A stretch of DNA of 64,000 nucleotides from Vibrio echinoideorum (GCF_024347455.1 NZ_AP025484.1:1860001-1924000), one strand, 5' to 3'. Numbered from the stretch's first letter, positions 1 through 9,617 are shown. Numbers and translations: made by a program. The notes: generated by a model from the letters alone, not told the origin.

Positions 1-1
1 C

Positions 2-1204
2 CTTAAGAGGGAATCTTGGAAAGATTTTGCTATTTGGAAAAGTATCGGTCTGTTAAGTTCATTGATCGTAATCGCGATTATTGCAGGGTTATTTTACAAA
101 GATTATGTCTCGATTGGTCGTAACAACTCTCACCTTAAAAAGATGATCATTCCGACCGAATACGTCGCTTCAACTGCAAAATACATTAACAATACTTACA
201 TAAAAAAACCGATTCCTTACCAAGAGATCGGCTTAGACGCGCAGCTAAAACCGGAAGCTAAACAAGCAACTAAACCAACGCTATTGGTGTTTGTTCTTGG
301 AGAAACAGCGCGTGTGTATAACTACCAATATTATGGCTATGAGAAAGAAACCAATGCTCATACCAAGCCTTACAACCCGATATTTTTCTCTGATGTTCAG
401 TCTTGCGGGACAGCCACCGCAGTTTCTGTTCCGTGTATGTTTTCTAACATGAATCGCAGCAACTACGACCGAGACAGAGCTTATAACCAAGATAACGTAG
501 TCGACATTATGAATCGCGCGGGGATTCACTCTATCTGGCGAGAGCACGATGGTGGGGATAAAGCAGTCGCACACCGAATCAAAGAAATGACACTGGTTGC
601 CAAAGACAGCGACCCTTTGTGTAATAAAGAAGTGTGTTACGACACAGCCATGCTAGAGAACTTCGGACAAGATACCCAAGATCTAACTGAAAATAACATC
701 CTTTTCTATCATATTTCCGGTTCTCACGGGCCAGCTTATTATGAACGTTACCCTGAAGAACATAGGAAGTTCATGCCCGATTGCCCACGTTCTGACATCG
801 AAAACTGTACCAAAGAGCAAGTCGTCAACACCTACGACAACACTATTTTGTACACGGATTTCTTTCTCTCACAGGCTATTCAAAAACTTGAAAAACTCAC
901 CGATAAATACAACGTGGCGTTAATGTATATCTCCGATCATGGAGAGTCTTTAGGAGAAAACGGCGTCTACTTGCATGGCATGCCCTACTCACTGGCACCG
1001 AAAGAGCAAACCCACGTACCAATGATTCTATGGATGTCTGATGGCTTTGCTACAGAGAAAGGGATCAATGAAACGTGCTTGCGTAAAGAAGGAAAGGAAC
1101 AGAGCTTTTCGCACGACAACCTGTTCGATTCCTTACTTGGCTTGATGGACGTACAAACCAAAGAATACCGAGAGGAACAAGATATCTTCGCACCATGTCG
1201 GTAG
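2..1204 (+). CDS. Phosphoethanolamine transferase, EptA type (5' end outside window)
   Basis: The frame is open to the left edge, so the gene starts upstream and only about 400 C-terminal residues are visible. The visible part begins with the end of the membrane domain (a hydrophobic run near nt 50-90) and continues into the periplasmic alkaline-phosphatase/sulfatase-fold domain. The SCGTATA segment carries the Thr used as nucleophile in this family. DHGES and a later LHG supply metal ligands, and several Cys pairs fit disulfides typical of EptA. The family moves phosphoethanolamine from phosphatidylethanolamine to lipid A or other surface glycans, lowering negative charge and polymyxin binding. 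Which acceptor is used here cannot be read from the sequence. No neighbour on the right appears co-transcribed, since a hairpin with a T-run follows at 1301-1330. Confidence 0.85.
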   Translation, partial: LKRESWKDFAIWKSIGLLSSLIVIAIIAGLFYKDYVSIGRNNSHLKKMIIPTEYVASTAKYINNTYIKKPIPYQEIGLDAQLKPEAKQATKPTLLVFVLGETARVYNYQYYGYEKETNAHTKPYNPIFFSDVQSCGTATAVSVPCMFSNMNRSNYDRDRAYNQDNVVDIMNRAGIHSIWREHDGGDKAVAHRIKEMTLVAKDSDPLCNKEVCYDTAMLENFGQDTQDLTENNILFYHISGSHGPAYYERYPEEHRKFMPDCPRSDIENCTKEQVVNTYDNTILYTDFFLSQAIQKLEKLTDKYNVALMYISDHGESLGENGVYLHGMPYSLAPKEQTHVPMILWMSDGFATEKGINETCLRKEGKEQSFSHDNLFDSLLGLMDVQTKEYREEQDIFAPCR

Positions 1205-1561
1205 TGCTTTTTTCTTGAACTTAAGTGCGAACTTGAATTTGAACTTGAATGAGTAACGGGTAAGCTCCTCTTGCCTTAACCAATAATTCATCACCTCTAA
1301 AAAGAAAAGGCCTCGGTCTTTTCTTTTTTTATCCATCGCTAGCGTGACGCTAGAGTGCTAATTTATAATCACGACACAATGAGCGATATTTGTTAGAAAA
1401 AACAAAGAGAGAGTCCATACTAGTCACAAAGACAATAAACTATCTCCTCATTAAACTGACTCAAGATGACTCTTAAATCGCGTCTTCATTGCAATCGTTA
1501 ATTTAATAAAATCAAATGTTTATATCATTTAGAAGTTCAGCGATATCACTAAGGACAGCGA
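1205..1561. other. Intergenic stretch before zntB-like gene
   Basis: No credible gene is seen. It holds short repeats of a GAACTTGAA-like word at about 1215-1248, a probable terminator at 1301-1330, and an AT-rich segment before the next gene that should contain its promoter. Confidence 0.5.
1301..1330 (+). terminator. Probable rho-independent terminator after eptA-like gene
   Basis: AAAGAAAAG and CTTTTCTTT pair around a GCC/GGT inner stem, followed by seven T. It lies about 100 nt after the stop codon. Confidence 0.55.
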
Positions 1562-2497
1562 ATGGACGCTTTCATAATTTCAAGCTGGCAATTTTCTGAG
1601 GGTGTGGCACATGAACACACCACCAGCCCAGCCCCATTCGAGCAATCAACTTGGTACCACTGCCAAAGAGATGCTGAAGGGTTGAGAGAATGGCTCCACA
1701 GTAATACGGTTCCAAATGCCATCATCGATTCATTACTCACAGACGACACTCGTCCTCAATTTGAGCAGTTTGGTCACGACTGCTTTTTGATGATCTTGCG
1801 AGGCATTAACCTAAACGAAGGTGCGAACCCTGACGATATGTTGAGCTTACGCATCTTATGGTACAAAGGCACTTTAATATCGACACGTAAAGTTCCTTCG
1901 AAAGCGGTCAGTAATCTAATATCCGATCTAAAACAAAACCAAGGTCCAACATCATTACCTGATGTCTTACTGGGAATGATCCGTGGAATTAACCATTACA
2001 TATCAAGCTTCTTGACTCCCGTCGAACAACTGATTGATGAGCTAGAGTCTGAATCTCATATCGATATTAAGTCCATCAATGCTCTGCATTCAAGGCTACT
2101 TAGACTAAGGCGCTATTTGAAGCCACAGAAATACGTTTTTGAGGATTTAATGAGTGAACTGCCAACTCCATTGAGTAAGCACAACAGTCATATAAAGAAC
2201 AGCCTTGATACCATCCTGAGAATTAATGAGTCTGTTGAGTTTTACATCGAACAAATTAATGTATTTTTAGCGAGCCTAAGTCAGCAACAAGCTGAGAAAA
2301 TGAATAGAAATACATACCTATTTTCTATTATTGCGGGTATTTTCCTCCCTGCCGGATTTTTTACCGGTTTACTCGGGGTCAATATTGCTGGTATCCCAGG
2401 AACAGACAACCCCATGGCGTTTCCACTATTTTGTGTTGGACTGCTCGCGGTCGTAGCGATTGAAGTCATTATTTTGAAAAAATTGAGGTTTATTTAA
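1562..2497 (+). CDS. CorA/ZntB-family metal ion transporter
   Basis: 311 residues, a normal length for ZntB. The long N-terminal cytoplasmic domain is followed by two C-terminal membrane segments. The first ends in GVN near residue 272, the family's signature selectivity-loop motif (GMN in CorA, GxN in ZntB), followed by the acidic loop IPGTDN. The order acidic cytoplasmic helices, then two TM, then a basic C-terminus (KKLRF) matches ZntB. ZntB-like proteins form pentamers in the inner membrane and move Zn2+ (proton-coupled uptake in E. coli). The ion used here is inference. The stop codon overlaps the ATG of the next gene (TAATG at 2495-2499), so the two are translationally coupled. Confidence 0.85.
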   Translation: MDAFIISSWQFSEGVAHEHTTSPAPFEQSTWYHCQRDAEGLREWLHSNTVPNAIIDSLLTDDTRPQFEQFGHDCFLMILRGINLNEGANPDDMLSLRILWYKGTLISTRKVPSKAVSNLISDLKQNQGPTSLPDVLLGMIRGINHYISSFLTPVEQLIDELESESHIDIKSINALHSRLLRLRRYLKPQKYVFEDLMSELPTPLSKHNSHIKNSLDTILRINESVEFYIEQINVFLASLSQQQAEKMNRNTYLFSIIAGIFLPAGFFTGLLGVNIAGIPGTDNPMAFPLFCVGLLAVVAIEVIILKKLRFI

Positions 2498-3072
2498 TGG
2501 TTGAGTTTTTGCAATCCAATATGTGGCTTAAGCAAGTAAGTTTAGGTTTACTGCTTATCGTTGTGTATTGGGTGATAAAACGCTTGGGGAAGAACTGGAT
2601 AGAAACATTAGCGGAAAATAAGCGGGTCGAGTTGAAGCGGAAGCAGTTCGTGATTAAGTGTTTCAATATCGTTCTATTTCTACTCTTCATCGCTGTGTTT
2701 ACGATTGTTCTTAACTTGGGCTTTGGTGATATTTCGCTGTTCTTGTCATCCATATTCGCGGTGTTGGGTGTCGCTTTATTCGCGCAATGGTCGATTCTAA
2801 GTAACCTCACAGCCAGCGTACTAATATTTTTTGTATTCCCTTATCGCATTGGCGACAGAGTAAGAGTCGCGGAGAAAGACGAAGACATCAGCGGTGTGAT
2901 CATCGATATCACCATGTTCCACGTTATTCTTCGACACAGTTCGGGCAACATCATCACCTACCCTAATAACCTGATCCTACAAAAGGGCGTGATAAAGGTA
3001 TTAGTTGATCCTGAGTTAAAGAGTGAAACTGTCGATACAAAACTCATCAAAGCTGAAGACTCAGGAAAGTAA
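2497..3072 (+). CDS. Small MscS-like mechanosensitive channel protein
   Basis: 191 residues with about three membrane helices (near residues 10-28, 55-75 and 80-110), then a beta-rich domain with the MscS-type PYRIGDRV motif and the YPNN segment found in the MscS beta domain. This is shorter than E. coli MscS (286 residues) and lacks most of the C-terminal alpha/beta cage, so it is a minimal form. It begins inside the stop codon of the ZntB-like gene, suggesting co-production of an ion transporter and a channel. The role in osmotic release is known for the family; activity of this short form is inference. Confidence 0.8.
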   Translation: MVEFLQSNMWLKQVSLGLLLIVVYWVIKRLGKNWIETLAENKRVELKRKQFVIKCFNIVLFLLFIAVFTIVLNLGFGDISLFLSSIFAVLGVALFAQWSILSNLTASVLIFFVFPYRIGDRVRVAEKDEDISGVIIDITMFHVILRHSSGNIITYPNNLILQKGVIKVLVDPELKSETVDTKLIKAEDSGK

Positions 3073-3108
3073 TGCGCCCTATTCAGCGTCCCAATCAATA
3101 AGTTCAGC

Positions 3109-3134
3109 AGAGGGCAAAATATCTTGCCCTCTTT
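3109..3134 (+). terminator. Hairpin after the MscS-like gene
   Basis: A 9-bp perfect stem AGAGGGCAA/TTGCCCTCT with a 6-nt loop and a short T-run, 37 nt after the stop codon. It likely ends the two-gene transcript. Confidence 0.5.
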
Positions 3135-3338
3135 CAATTAACATCAGCTCTTCTGTTAACACCCACACACCTTTCAAAACTGTCGTTTTTATTCAATACC
3201 TGCCTCAAGCAGTCGCCTACAATTGCTGTCATTGAAACGTGGTTCAGCTAATCAATTTATCTCATCGTCTATCGACGGACCTGAGAACCAGACCGCAACC
3301 ACGCACTCTACCGAATCGAAACAACAGGAATTCAAACG

Positions 3339-4178
3339 ATGTTAGGCATCAAAAAAATCTCCGCACTTAGCGACTTAAACGAACTTAAAACCGCTTACTT
3401 TACTGAATCAACAGCACCACTCGATGGTATGTGGCACTTTGGTTTTGTTCCTATGTCTGATCATTACGGCTTTTACGAAAACAACTCACTTGTGGGCTAC
3501 TGTGCGGTCAATGGTGAAGGCTACTTGCTTCAGTTTTTCCTAGCACCAACAGCAAACCACAGTATTGAAGATTTATTCGCCCTAATCGTAGAAAATAACA
3601 GTTCTGTTATTAGTGAAATGAAGGGCGCATTCGTGAGCACAGCTGAGCCACAATATTTATCACTGTGTGTCGACAACACAGAGTCATTTAAAGTGAATGC
3701 GATGATGTACCGCCAAAACTTTCTAGCCAACTCTGATTGTGATTCAGGCCGAATTGAAGAGATAGAGATGAGCCTCGCGACGGAAGAACAACTCGATCAG
3801 TTAGTTGAATTTTCTTCAACAACAATCGGCGCGCCAAAAGAGTGGCTAACCGGTTACTATAGCAATTTGATTGCTCGTCAGGAGCTATGGGGCTACTGGG
3901 AAAATAACAATGTTCTGGCTACGGGAGAGTGCCGTAAGTTCGATGAGCATCAAACGCAGTTTGCCGACTTAGGTATGATTGTTTCTCAAGCAGAACGCGG
4001 TAAAGGCTTAGCAACGCGTGTTATTCACTTTCTAAAGCAACACGCTAATAGCCAAGGGTTAGAAGCTATGTGCTCTACGGAAAGCAGTAATATTGGCGCA
4101 CAAAAGGCCATCACACGCGCGGGGTTATCATCAAAGCATCGCATCTTGCAGTTTGATTTTAGCGAGTTAAAGAAATAG
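3339..4178 (+). CDS. GNAT-family N-acetyltransferase
   Basis: 279 residues. The C-terminal half carries a GNAT fold, with the acetyl-CoA pyrophosphate loop visible as QAERGKGLAT (about residues 218-227) followed by a helix and the NIGAQKAITRAGL segment typical of motif B. The N-terminal half also looks GNAT-like but lacks the loop motif, so this may be a tandem GNAT with one active domain. The substrate cannot be told. A long stem without a T-run (4177-4215) overlaps the stop codon. No operon partner. Confidence 0.75.
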   Translation: MLGIKKISALSDLNELKTAYFTESTAPLDGMWHFGFVPMSDHYGFYENNSLVGYCAVNGEGYLLQFFLAPTANHSIEDLFALIVENNSSVISEMKGAFVSTAEPQYLSLCVDNTESFKVNAMMYRQNFLANSDCDSGRIEEIEMSLATEEQLDQLVEFSSTTIGAPKEWLTGYYSNLIARQELWGYWENNNVLATGECRKFDEHQTQFADLGMIVSQAERGKGLATRVIHFLKQHANSQGLEAMCSTESSNIGAQKAITRAGLSSKHRILQFDFSELKK

Positions 4179-4313
4179 CTTAGCCTTGATATTGGCTAAA
4201 TATCAGGACTAAGCTGAAGGTTCAGTTCTGATAATAGAAGCTCTTAAAAACTGTCACCTCCAACGATACCCACATATAGTTGTGAGTGACAGTCATCTGA
4301 AACAGAAGGTCTA

Positions 4314-5153
4314 ATGATCAATTGGTTACAGTCTCCAAAATCCCCTGTAGTTGCTCAGTTCATTGATTGCTACTGGCTGATTGAAAAGACGCCCGACGCT
4401 CAAACTCATCAATTTCCGATACTCAATCCCGATCCATCAGCGCACCTGATCTTATCGCCAAGCGAGCAGGCATATCACTACACGATTGAGCAACAGGTCG
4501 ATCAAGGCTTTGGTTGCCATCTGCTGCTGCCACACCATAAAGCCATCGAATTGGACCACTCGAAGCCGTTTATTCATTTGGGCATCAAGTTCCATGTGGG
4601 CGCACTGTACTCTCTGGCTATCCCAGATTGCCCTCATCCTAGCCTAGGCCGCGTTAACTCTATCGACCTTTCAGGTTTGCTTAGCAGCTCAAATGCCGAT
4701 GCTATATCATTGATTAAGCTTGCTAAAATCGATGTTGAAGCCTGTTGTCAGCAGTTAGATGATTTGCTGCTGCCTTGGCTATCGACAGGTAAATCCGATA
4801 GACACAGTCAACTCACGCACAAGGTATTAGGAGTGCTTGGCACAACACCGATTGCAGAGCTCGGCGACACACTGTTCTGCTCGCAACGCACTTTAGAAAG
4901 AAGCTTCAATAAGGTCACAGGACTGACACTAAAACAGTGCCAATCGATGAACAAACTCGAATCAATGTTGGAATACTTGTATAAGCGAAATCTTGATGAC
5001 ATTGATTGGATAGACGTCGCCTATCAGTTTGGGTTTAGCGACCAGCCACACCTGATTCGCTACCTTAAGAAAACCATCGGTCTAACACCCAATAATTACG
5101 CTAAACAAGGCGGCTTAACCATTGATGTGTATGGTGGCGTGAGATCGGAGTAA
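4314..5153 (+). CDS. AraC-family transcriptional regulator
   Basis: 279 residues. The C-terminal part holds the two helix-turn-helix units of AraC/XylS proteins: a first helix around LFCSQRTLERSFNKVTG and the conserved second unit VAYQFGFSDQPHLIRYLKK with the LTPNNY ending. The N-terminal domain (WLIE...FPILNPDPSAHLIL, then FIHLGIKF) resembles the DUF6597-type sensor domain of orphan AraC regulators. The target and effector are unknown. The hydrolase gene downstream on the same strand is a possible target. Confidence 0.85.
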   Translation: MINWLQSPKSPVVAQFIDCYWLIEKTPDAQTHQFPILNPDPSAHLILSPSEQAYHYTIEQQVDQGFGCHLLLPHHKAIELDHSKPFIHLGIKFHVGALYSLAIPDCPHPSLGRVNSIDLSGLLSSSNADAISLIKLAKIDVEACCQQLDDLLLPWLSTGKSDRHSQLTHKVLGVLGTTPIAELGDTLFCSQRTLERSFNKVTGLTLKQCQSMNKLESMLEYLYKRNLDDIDWIDVAYQFGFSDQPHLIRYLKKTIGLTPNNYAKQGGLTIDVYGGVRSE

Positions 5154-5304
5154 CCACTCTTTGTCCATCAAGCACTCTTTATCTATAACGAGCACTCTGT
5201 CTATAACGTACACCTCTGTCTTTTGTGTCCCATTAGTAGCAAGTTTTATTGAGTTTAGATTTGCGACTAAATATACTGGAGATACCATCACACGGAGGAT
5301 AAAA

Positions 5305-5934
5305 ATGAATAATAAAAACAAACATATAGTTTTAATTCATGGTCTATATATGCCTGCGTTGATCATGCAGTATCTGGATAGGAACTTCAAAAAACGTGGC
5401 TTTACAACGCACAAATTTGCCTACAACTCTCTGCGTTTCCCCTCTGCTGCAAAGCGCCTTAATCGCTTTATAAATGCTCGGTTTGATGAGCATGATGAAG
5501 TCTACTTCTTTGGCCATTCACTCGGTGGCTTACTGATTCGTCATTACTTTAAATTCTACCAACCCAACTTTGCAGACACCTGCATTATTACCGCTGGTAC
5601 ACCTCACAATGGGGCAACCATCGCTAAAACGCTTTCTAACCATGGGCTTGGGTTTATATTTGGTTCGAGCAAAATGATCTTAAGTGATGGCTTAGGTGAC
5701 TATGATATCGACGTGCCGATTGGTGTAATCACTGGCACCTACGACGCGGGAGTCGGACGCATTGTATTGGGCAAGAATCCAGGCGATGGCACGGTCACAC
5801 TAGAAGATGCGAACCTGAGAGGCGCTACAGACACTTGTGCTCTCAAACTCAACCACACAGCGCTCGTATATTCGAAAGAAGTGGTCACTCTCTCTGCCCA
5901 GTTCATCGAACATAGAGCTTTCAAAGCCGCCTGA
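5305..5934 (+). CDS. Small alpha/beta hydrolase, lipase-like
   Basis: 209 residues from the ATG at 5305, chosen because GGAGG at 5294-5298 sits 6 nt upstream; a longer open frame to 5161 has no such site. The N-terminus VLIHGLYMP is the oxyanion-hole HG loop. GHSLGG near residue 70-75 is the nucleophile elbow with Ser72, and TPHNG and the late LNHTAL His fit a lipase/PGAP1-like serine hydrolase. No signal peptide is visible, so it is probably cytoplasmic. The substrate is unknown. It follows the AraC gene by 150 nt. Confidence 0.8.
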   Translation: MNNKNKHIVLIHGLYMPALIMQYLDRNFKKRGFTTHKFAYNSLRFPSAAKRLNRFINARFDEHDEVYFFGHSLGGLLIRHYFKFYQPNFADTCIITAGTPHNGATIAKTLSNHGLGFIFGSSKMILSDGLGDYDIDVPIGVITGTYDAGVGRIVLGKNPGDGTVTLEDANLRGATDTCALKLNHTALVYSKEVVTLSAQFIEHRAFKAA

Positions 5935-5949
5935 TTACCTGATTTTCGT

Positions 5950-5973
5950 GTTCTTATGTTCTTATGTTCTTAT
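5950..5973 (+). repeat. Three tandem copies of an 8-bp word
   Basis: GTTCTTAT occurs three times in direct succession just after the hydrolase stop codon. It is probably a slippage product with no assigned role. Confidence 0.8.
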
Positions 5974-6023
5974 AGCTAAAGAGGCCAACAGCCTAAAACT
6001 AAATACACTCTCTTCTAAAACAA

Positions 6024-6053
6024 AAATACCACCCTACAGATAGAGTGGTATTT
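6024..6053 (-). terminator. Terminator for ctlX-like gene (possibly bidirectional)
   Basis: AAATACCAC and GTGGTATTT form a 9-bp stem with a 12-nt loop. On the minus strand it is followed by a T-run, placing it 31 nt after the minus-strand stop at 6084. Confidence 0.75.
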
Positions 6054-6083
6054 AGAGATTCATTACTGAAAACCAGTAGCCAA

Positions 6084-7058
6084 CTACAAAAGATTGACTC
6101 GTGTTGGCAAGAACACCTCACCCAACATGCATCGCACCGAACCACCACCAATGTCTTCTATGGTTTTTACATTGAATGGCAGTAGTTTTCCGTGTGTCGA
6201 AAGCTGAGCTAACTGCGCTGGAGAGAACGCATCGTAAGCCGATTGAGACATTGCGATCACCTTGTCGCCATTCACCGTTTCCAGTTGCAGGATGTTGCCA
6301 CAGAAGCGGTTCATCTGATCGATTGAGATCGAGATAACCTGCTTATCCTTTGCAAGAGACTTTACGACAAAGCGACGCTCAAACTCAGGAATTACTTCAT
6401 CACAAATCACGCAGAAGTTATCACCAATCGCCATCATTACATTGGTGTGATAAATCGGCTGACCCGATGGCAATGCCGTTTGAAAAGAGACAACTCGAGA
6501 ATAACCTATGCGCTTTGCATAATCTTCTAGCACTTCACGGTCACAACGTTGAGAAAGCGCCGCATAAATCGTCTTATTAATATGGTCGATAACCATGACG
6601 CCTGTGCTCTCCAAATAAGAGCCTTGAGCAACATAAGACTCTAACGACTCATTGTGATTAACAATGCGACCAGAGGCTTCTAACGCTTCAATAAGAGCAT
6701 GTGGCTTAACTTCATGTTGGCGGTTTTCACACGCCATAGGGAAGGTAAACAAACTACCGTCACTGCAAGTACTGAACCAGTTATTAGGGAAAACCGCATC
6801 AGGGGTTTCGACACCCAATTCCGGGTAATCAAACTCTACAACTTGCACACCTTCTTTGCGCAATGAAGCAACCATGGCTTTAAATTCGGCCATCGTCTCT
6901 AGCTTCACCTCAGCTTCGGTTAAATCCACTCGGTGTTGAAACTCGTTATCACGCGCAGTTTCTTCGTTAAAACGAAATTCTTTTGGTGGCACCATAACAA
7001 CGCAATTAGCGTTTTGAACATTAGTAATGTGAAGTGATTTCTTGTGTAGGTTTAACAT
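6084..7058 (-). CDS. ctlX: Amidinotransferase-fold hydrolase, CtlX type
   Basis: 324 residues of the guanidine-modifying superfamily (arginine deiminase/amidinotransferase fold). Visible active-site elements are PDAVFPNNWF (acidic substrate binder), YHTNVMM with the catalytic His, and the C-terminal GGGSVRCML with the nucleophilic Cys. This pattern and length match the CtlX family (citrulline utilization hydrolase) and the related ornithine/arginine-type hydrolases rather than true ArcA. The exact substrate is uncertain. A GGGA site precedes the ATG by about 9 nt. It is a single gene, with a terminator at 6024-6053. Confidence 0.75.
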   Translation of the reverse strand: MLNLHKKSLHITNVQNANCVVMVPPKEFRFNEETARDNEFQHRVDLTEAEVKLETMAEFKAMVASLRKEGVQVVEFDYPELGVETPDAVFPNNWFSTCSDGSLFTFPMACENRQHEVKPHALIEALEASGRIVNHNESLESYVAQGSYLESTGVMVIDHINKTIYAALSQRCDREVLEDYAKRIGYSRVVSFQTALPSGQPIYHTNVMMAIGDNFCVICDEVIPEFERRFVVKSLAKDKQVISISIDQMNRFCGNILQLETVNGDKVIAMSQSAYDAFSPAQLAQLSTHGKLLPFNVKTIEDIGGGSVRCMLGEVFLPTRVNLL

Positions 7059-7591
7059 CTCAATCGTCCCTATCTTTTATTTACCTCAGAATTGTAAACA
7101 ACTTGTTACGAAAAGATTCACTGAAAATAATAATGATTTGAATATTTATCCCAAACAATTACTGCAAAAATCAGTTTAATCGGTAATTTTTACTGCAAGA
7201 TAACAGCGCATCAGAAAGAACCAACTGTTTGCATATTAGTTAAGGAAATTGCCGCATAAATATCCTGCCTTCATTCTCTAGCTAACAGCGAGTTTAGGTT
7301 ACAATTTAATCCATTTAACGTTAGGATTATCACCGTTGCATAACCATCAATTACGTTTGAAATAAGTCTAACTTTTCCAGTCCAATTCAATCTAAAATGA
7401 ACGTCATGAAAGACACTCTTTGAACCTTTCCTGCATCGCTTAACTAAAAGTTAAAACAAAAAATCCATCGAATGACTTAATGCTTATAAGAACTCATTAA
7501 CACCGATAAAATTTCAAACCGAATTTATAAAAACAAAGCTGCGCTTACGATGCACTAACTCATAGATGCAGCAGCTTATAAAGGGAAATCT
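7059..7591. other. AT-rich divergent intergenic region
   Basis: 533 bp between divergent ctlX-like and ABC exporter genes. It should contain both promoters. I see no gene, no terminator-like hairpin and no repeat that stands out. Confidence 0.5.
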
Positions 7592-9442
7592 ATGTACAAG
7601 AAATTTGAAGGCTTTACCGAAGCCTTTCCAAAGGGAGAGCCGATACAACCTCCTACTGGGATACTGGCGTTCTGTCGCCATTACACTCGAGGCTTTGAAA
7701 AACCGTTGATCGTACTCGGACTGATGAGCATGACCATCGCGATCATCGAAGTCGCGCTATTTGGTTACATGGGACAACTGGTTGATTGGCTATCAACAAG
7801 TAATCCAGAAACCTTCCTCGCGGACAACAAATCTACGCTGATGGGGTTGGGCGTTTTACTTCTGGTCGTGATGCCAATATTGATCAGTGCTTACTCACTA
7901 TTGCTTCATCAAACTTTACTCGGCAACTACCCAATGTCTATCCGTTGGTTAGCCCACCGTTACCTTTTGAAGCAGAGCCTGTCGTTCTATCAAGATGATT
8001 TTGCAGGACGTGTCGCAACCAAAGTGATGCAAACCTCACTTGCGGTGCGTGAAACCGTGACCAAAATGGTCGATGTGTTCGTGTACGTCACCGTATATTT
8101 TACTGCGATGTTGTTCATGCTCGCAGAATCAGACTGGCGCTTAATGGCTCCGATGTTGGTGTGGCTGTTCATTTACGTCGGTATCCAACTGCACTTTGTA
8201 CCCAAACTTAAAGACGTTTCTTCAGAGCAAGCTGACGCGCGATCGCTAATGACAGGTCGTATTGTTGATAGCTACACCAATATCGCAACCGTAAAGCTGT
8301 TCTCGCATAGCAAAAGAGAAACTGAATACGCCGAAGAAGGCATGGAAGGTTTTTTGGATACTGTACATCGCCAAATGCGCTTAGTGACCGGCTTCAACAT
8401 CTGCGTTGAATTCGCTAACTACTTATTAGTGTTCAGCATTGCCGGTATTTCTATTTACCTATGGTTAGATAACGCGATCACCGTGGGTGCGATTGCGATT
8501 GCCGTCAGCTTGGCTTTGCGTATTAACGGTATGTCAAAATGGATCATGTGGGAAATTGGTGGCTTGTTTGAAAACCTAGGTACAGTGATTGATGGCATTA
8601 AAACGCTATCTAAGCCTATCGCTATTGAAGACAAAAAAGACGCTAAGCCTTTGGATGTGCCACAGGGTGGCATCAACTTCGATAACGTGAGCTTTAACTA
8701 CGGCGAGAATAAGGGTGTGATTAATAACCTAAACCTCAACATCAAACCGGGTGAAAAAGTCGGCTTGGTTGGCCGTTCAGGAGCGGGAAAATCGACTTTA
8801 GTTAACTTGCTACTGCGTTTCCATGATGTAGAAAGTGGCCGCATCTTGATTGATGGCCAAGAGATCTCTTCGGTCACACAAGACTCGTTGCGTAGCAACA
8901 TTGGCATGGTGACTCAAGATACTTCACTGCTGCACCGTTCGATCAAAGAAAACATTCTTTACGGCCGTCCTGAGGCATCAGATGAAGATGTGTATGCCGC
9001 AACCAAACAAGCGCACGCGCACGAGTTCATTGAAACGCTCACTGACCCGTTTGGTAACATTGGCTACGATGCTCAAGTTGGTGAACGAGGCGTTAAGCTT
9101 TCGGGTGGTCAGCGCCAACGTGTGGCTATCTCACGCGTACTTCTGAAGAATGCGCCGCTGTTGGTTCTGGATGAAGCAACATCAGCTCTCGATTCAGAAG
9201 TTGAAGCGGCTATTCAGGAAAGCTTAATAGAGTTGATGGAAGGTAAAACGGTTATTGCAATTGCACACCGTTTATCGACGATTGCTGCTATGGATCGCCT
9301 TATCGTACTTGATGCAGGTAATATCGTAGAAGAAGGGACGCACCAAGAGTTGATCCAGCAAAAAGGCATTTATGCTCAATTATGGAATCATCAAACGGGT
9401 GGCTTCATCGCAGATGAACTTGAGCATGCAACCAACACCTAA
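7592..9442 (+). CDS. ABC exporter, fused membrane and ATPase domains
   Basis: 616 residues with a start supported by AAGGGA 6 nt upstream. The N-terminal half is a six-helix type I exporter membrane domain. The C-terminal half is the nucleotide-binding domain: Walker A GRSGAGKST near residue 395, Q-loop VTQDTSLLHR, signature LSGGQRQRV, Walker B LLVLDEATSALD and the switch IAHRLS. It is a half-transporter that would act as a homodimer, of the MsbA/ATM1-like multidrug or lipid group. The substrate cannot be assigned; it stands alone with no second half and no membrane fusion protein. Confidence 0.9.
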   Translation: MYKKFEGFTEAFPKGEPIQPPTGILAFCRHYTRGFEKPLIVLGLMSMTIAIIEVALFGYMGQLVDWLSTSNPETFLADNKSTLMGLGVLLLVVMPILISAYSLLLHQTLLGNYPMSIRWLAHRYLLKQSLSFYQDDFAGRVATKVMQTSLAVRETVTKMVDVFVYVTVYFTAMLFMLAESDWRLMAPMLVWLFIYVGIQLHFVPKLKDVSSEQADARSLMTGRIVDSYTNIATVKLFSHSKRETEYAEEGMEGFLDTVHRQMRLVTGFNICVEFANYLLVFSIAGISIYLWLDNAITVGAIAIAVSLALRINGMSKWIMWEIGGLFENLGTVIDGIKTLSKPIAIEDKKDAKPLDVPQGGINFDNVSFNYGENKGVINNLNLNIKPGEKVGLVGRSGAGKSTLVNLLLRFHDVESGRILIDGQEISSVTQDSLRSNIGMVTQDTSLLHRSIKENILYGRPEASDEDVYAATKQAHAHEFIETLTDPFGNIGYDAQVGERGVKLSGGQRQRVAISRVLLKNAPLLVLDEATSALDSEVEAAIQESLIELMEGKTVIAIAHRLSTIAAMDRLIVLDAGNIVEEGTHQELIQQKGIYAQLWNHQTGGFIADELEHATNT

Positions 9443-9532
9443 TGCATGTGCTACTTTAAAAGTGCGGCGTGTTTCACACCAATTTGTTAATTAACGGTAA
9501 ATTACACGTAGCAGAATGTTATGTCGTAATTA

Positions 9533-9617
9533 TATAATACTATTAACGGGACAAAGACGCTTCGCTTGCGCGTTCTGGAATAAGGCTAGACTTCGGGGGG
9601 AGGCTAGCCTTTTTTAT
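9533..9617 (+). ncRNA. Candidate small RNA between ABC exporter and DUF445 gene
   Basis: A perfect TATAAT at 9533-9538 is followed about 45-80 nt later by a strong terminator-like structure (AAGGCTAG ... CTAGCCTT, then T6, about 9582-9616). The space between carries another small stem (GACGC/GCGTT) and no start codon with a ribosome site. A good -35 box is not obvious. It could instead be only the terminator of the ABC gene, 140 nt downstream. Confidence 0.3.

Noticed and set aside
3023..3235. Open frame of 70 codons overlapping the MscS-like gene end
   Set aside because: It runs through the terminator hairpin at 3109-3134 and has Ser/Thr-rich random-looking content.
4177..4215. Long stem overlapping the GNAT stop codon as a terminator
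   Set aside because: Good pairing (AGCTTAG/CTAAGCT) but no T-run, so termination is not supported.
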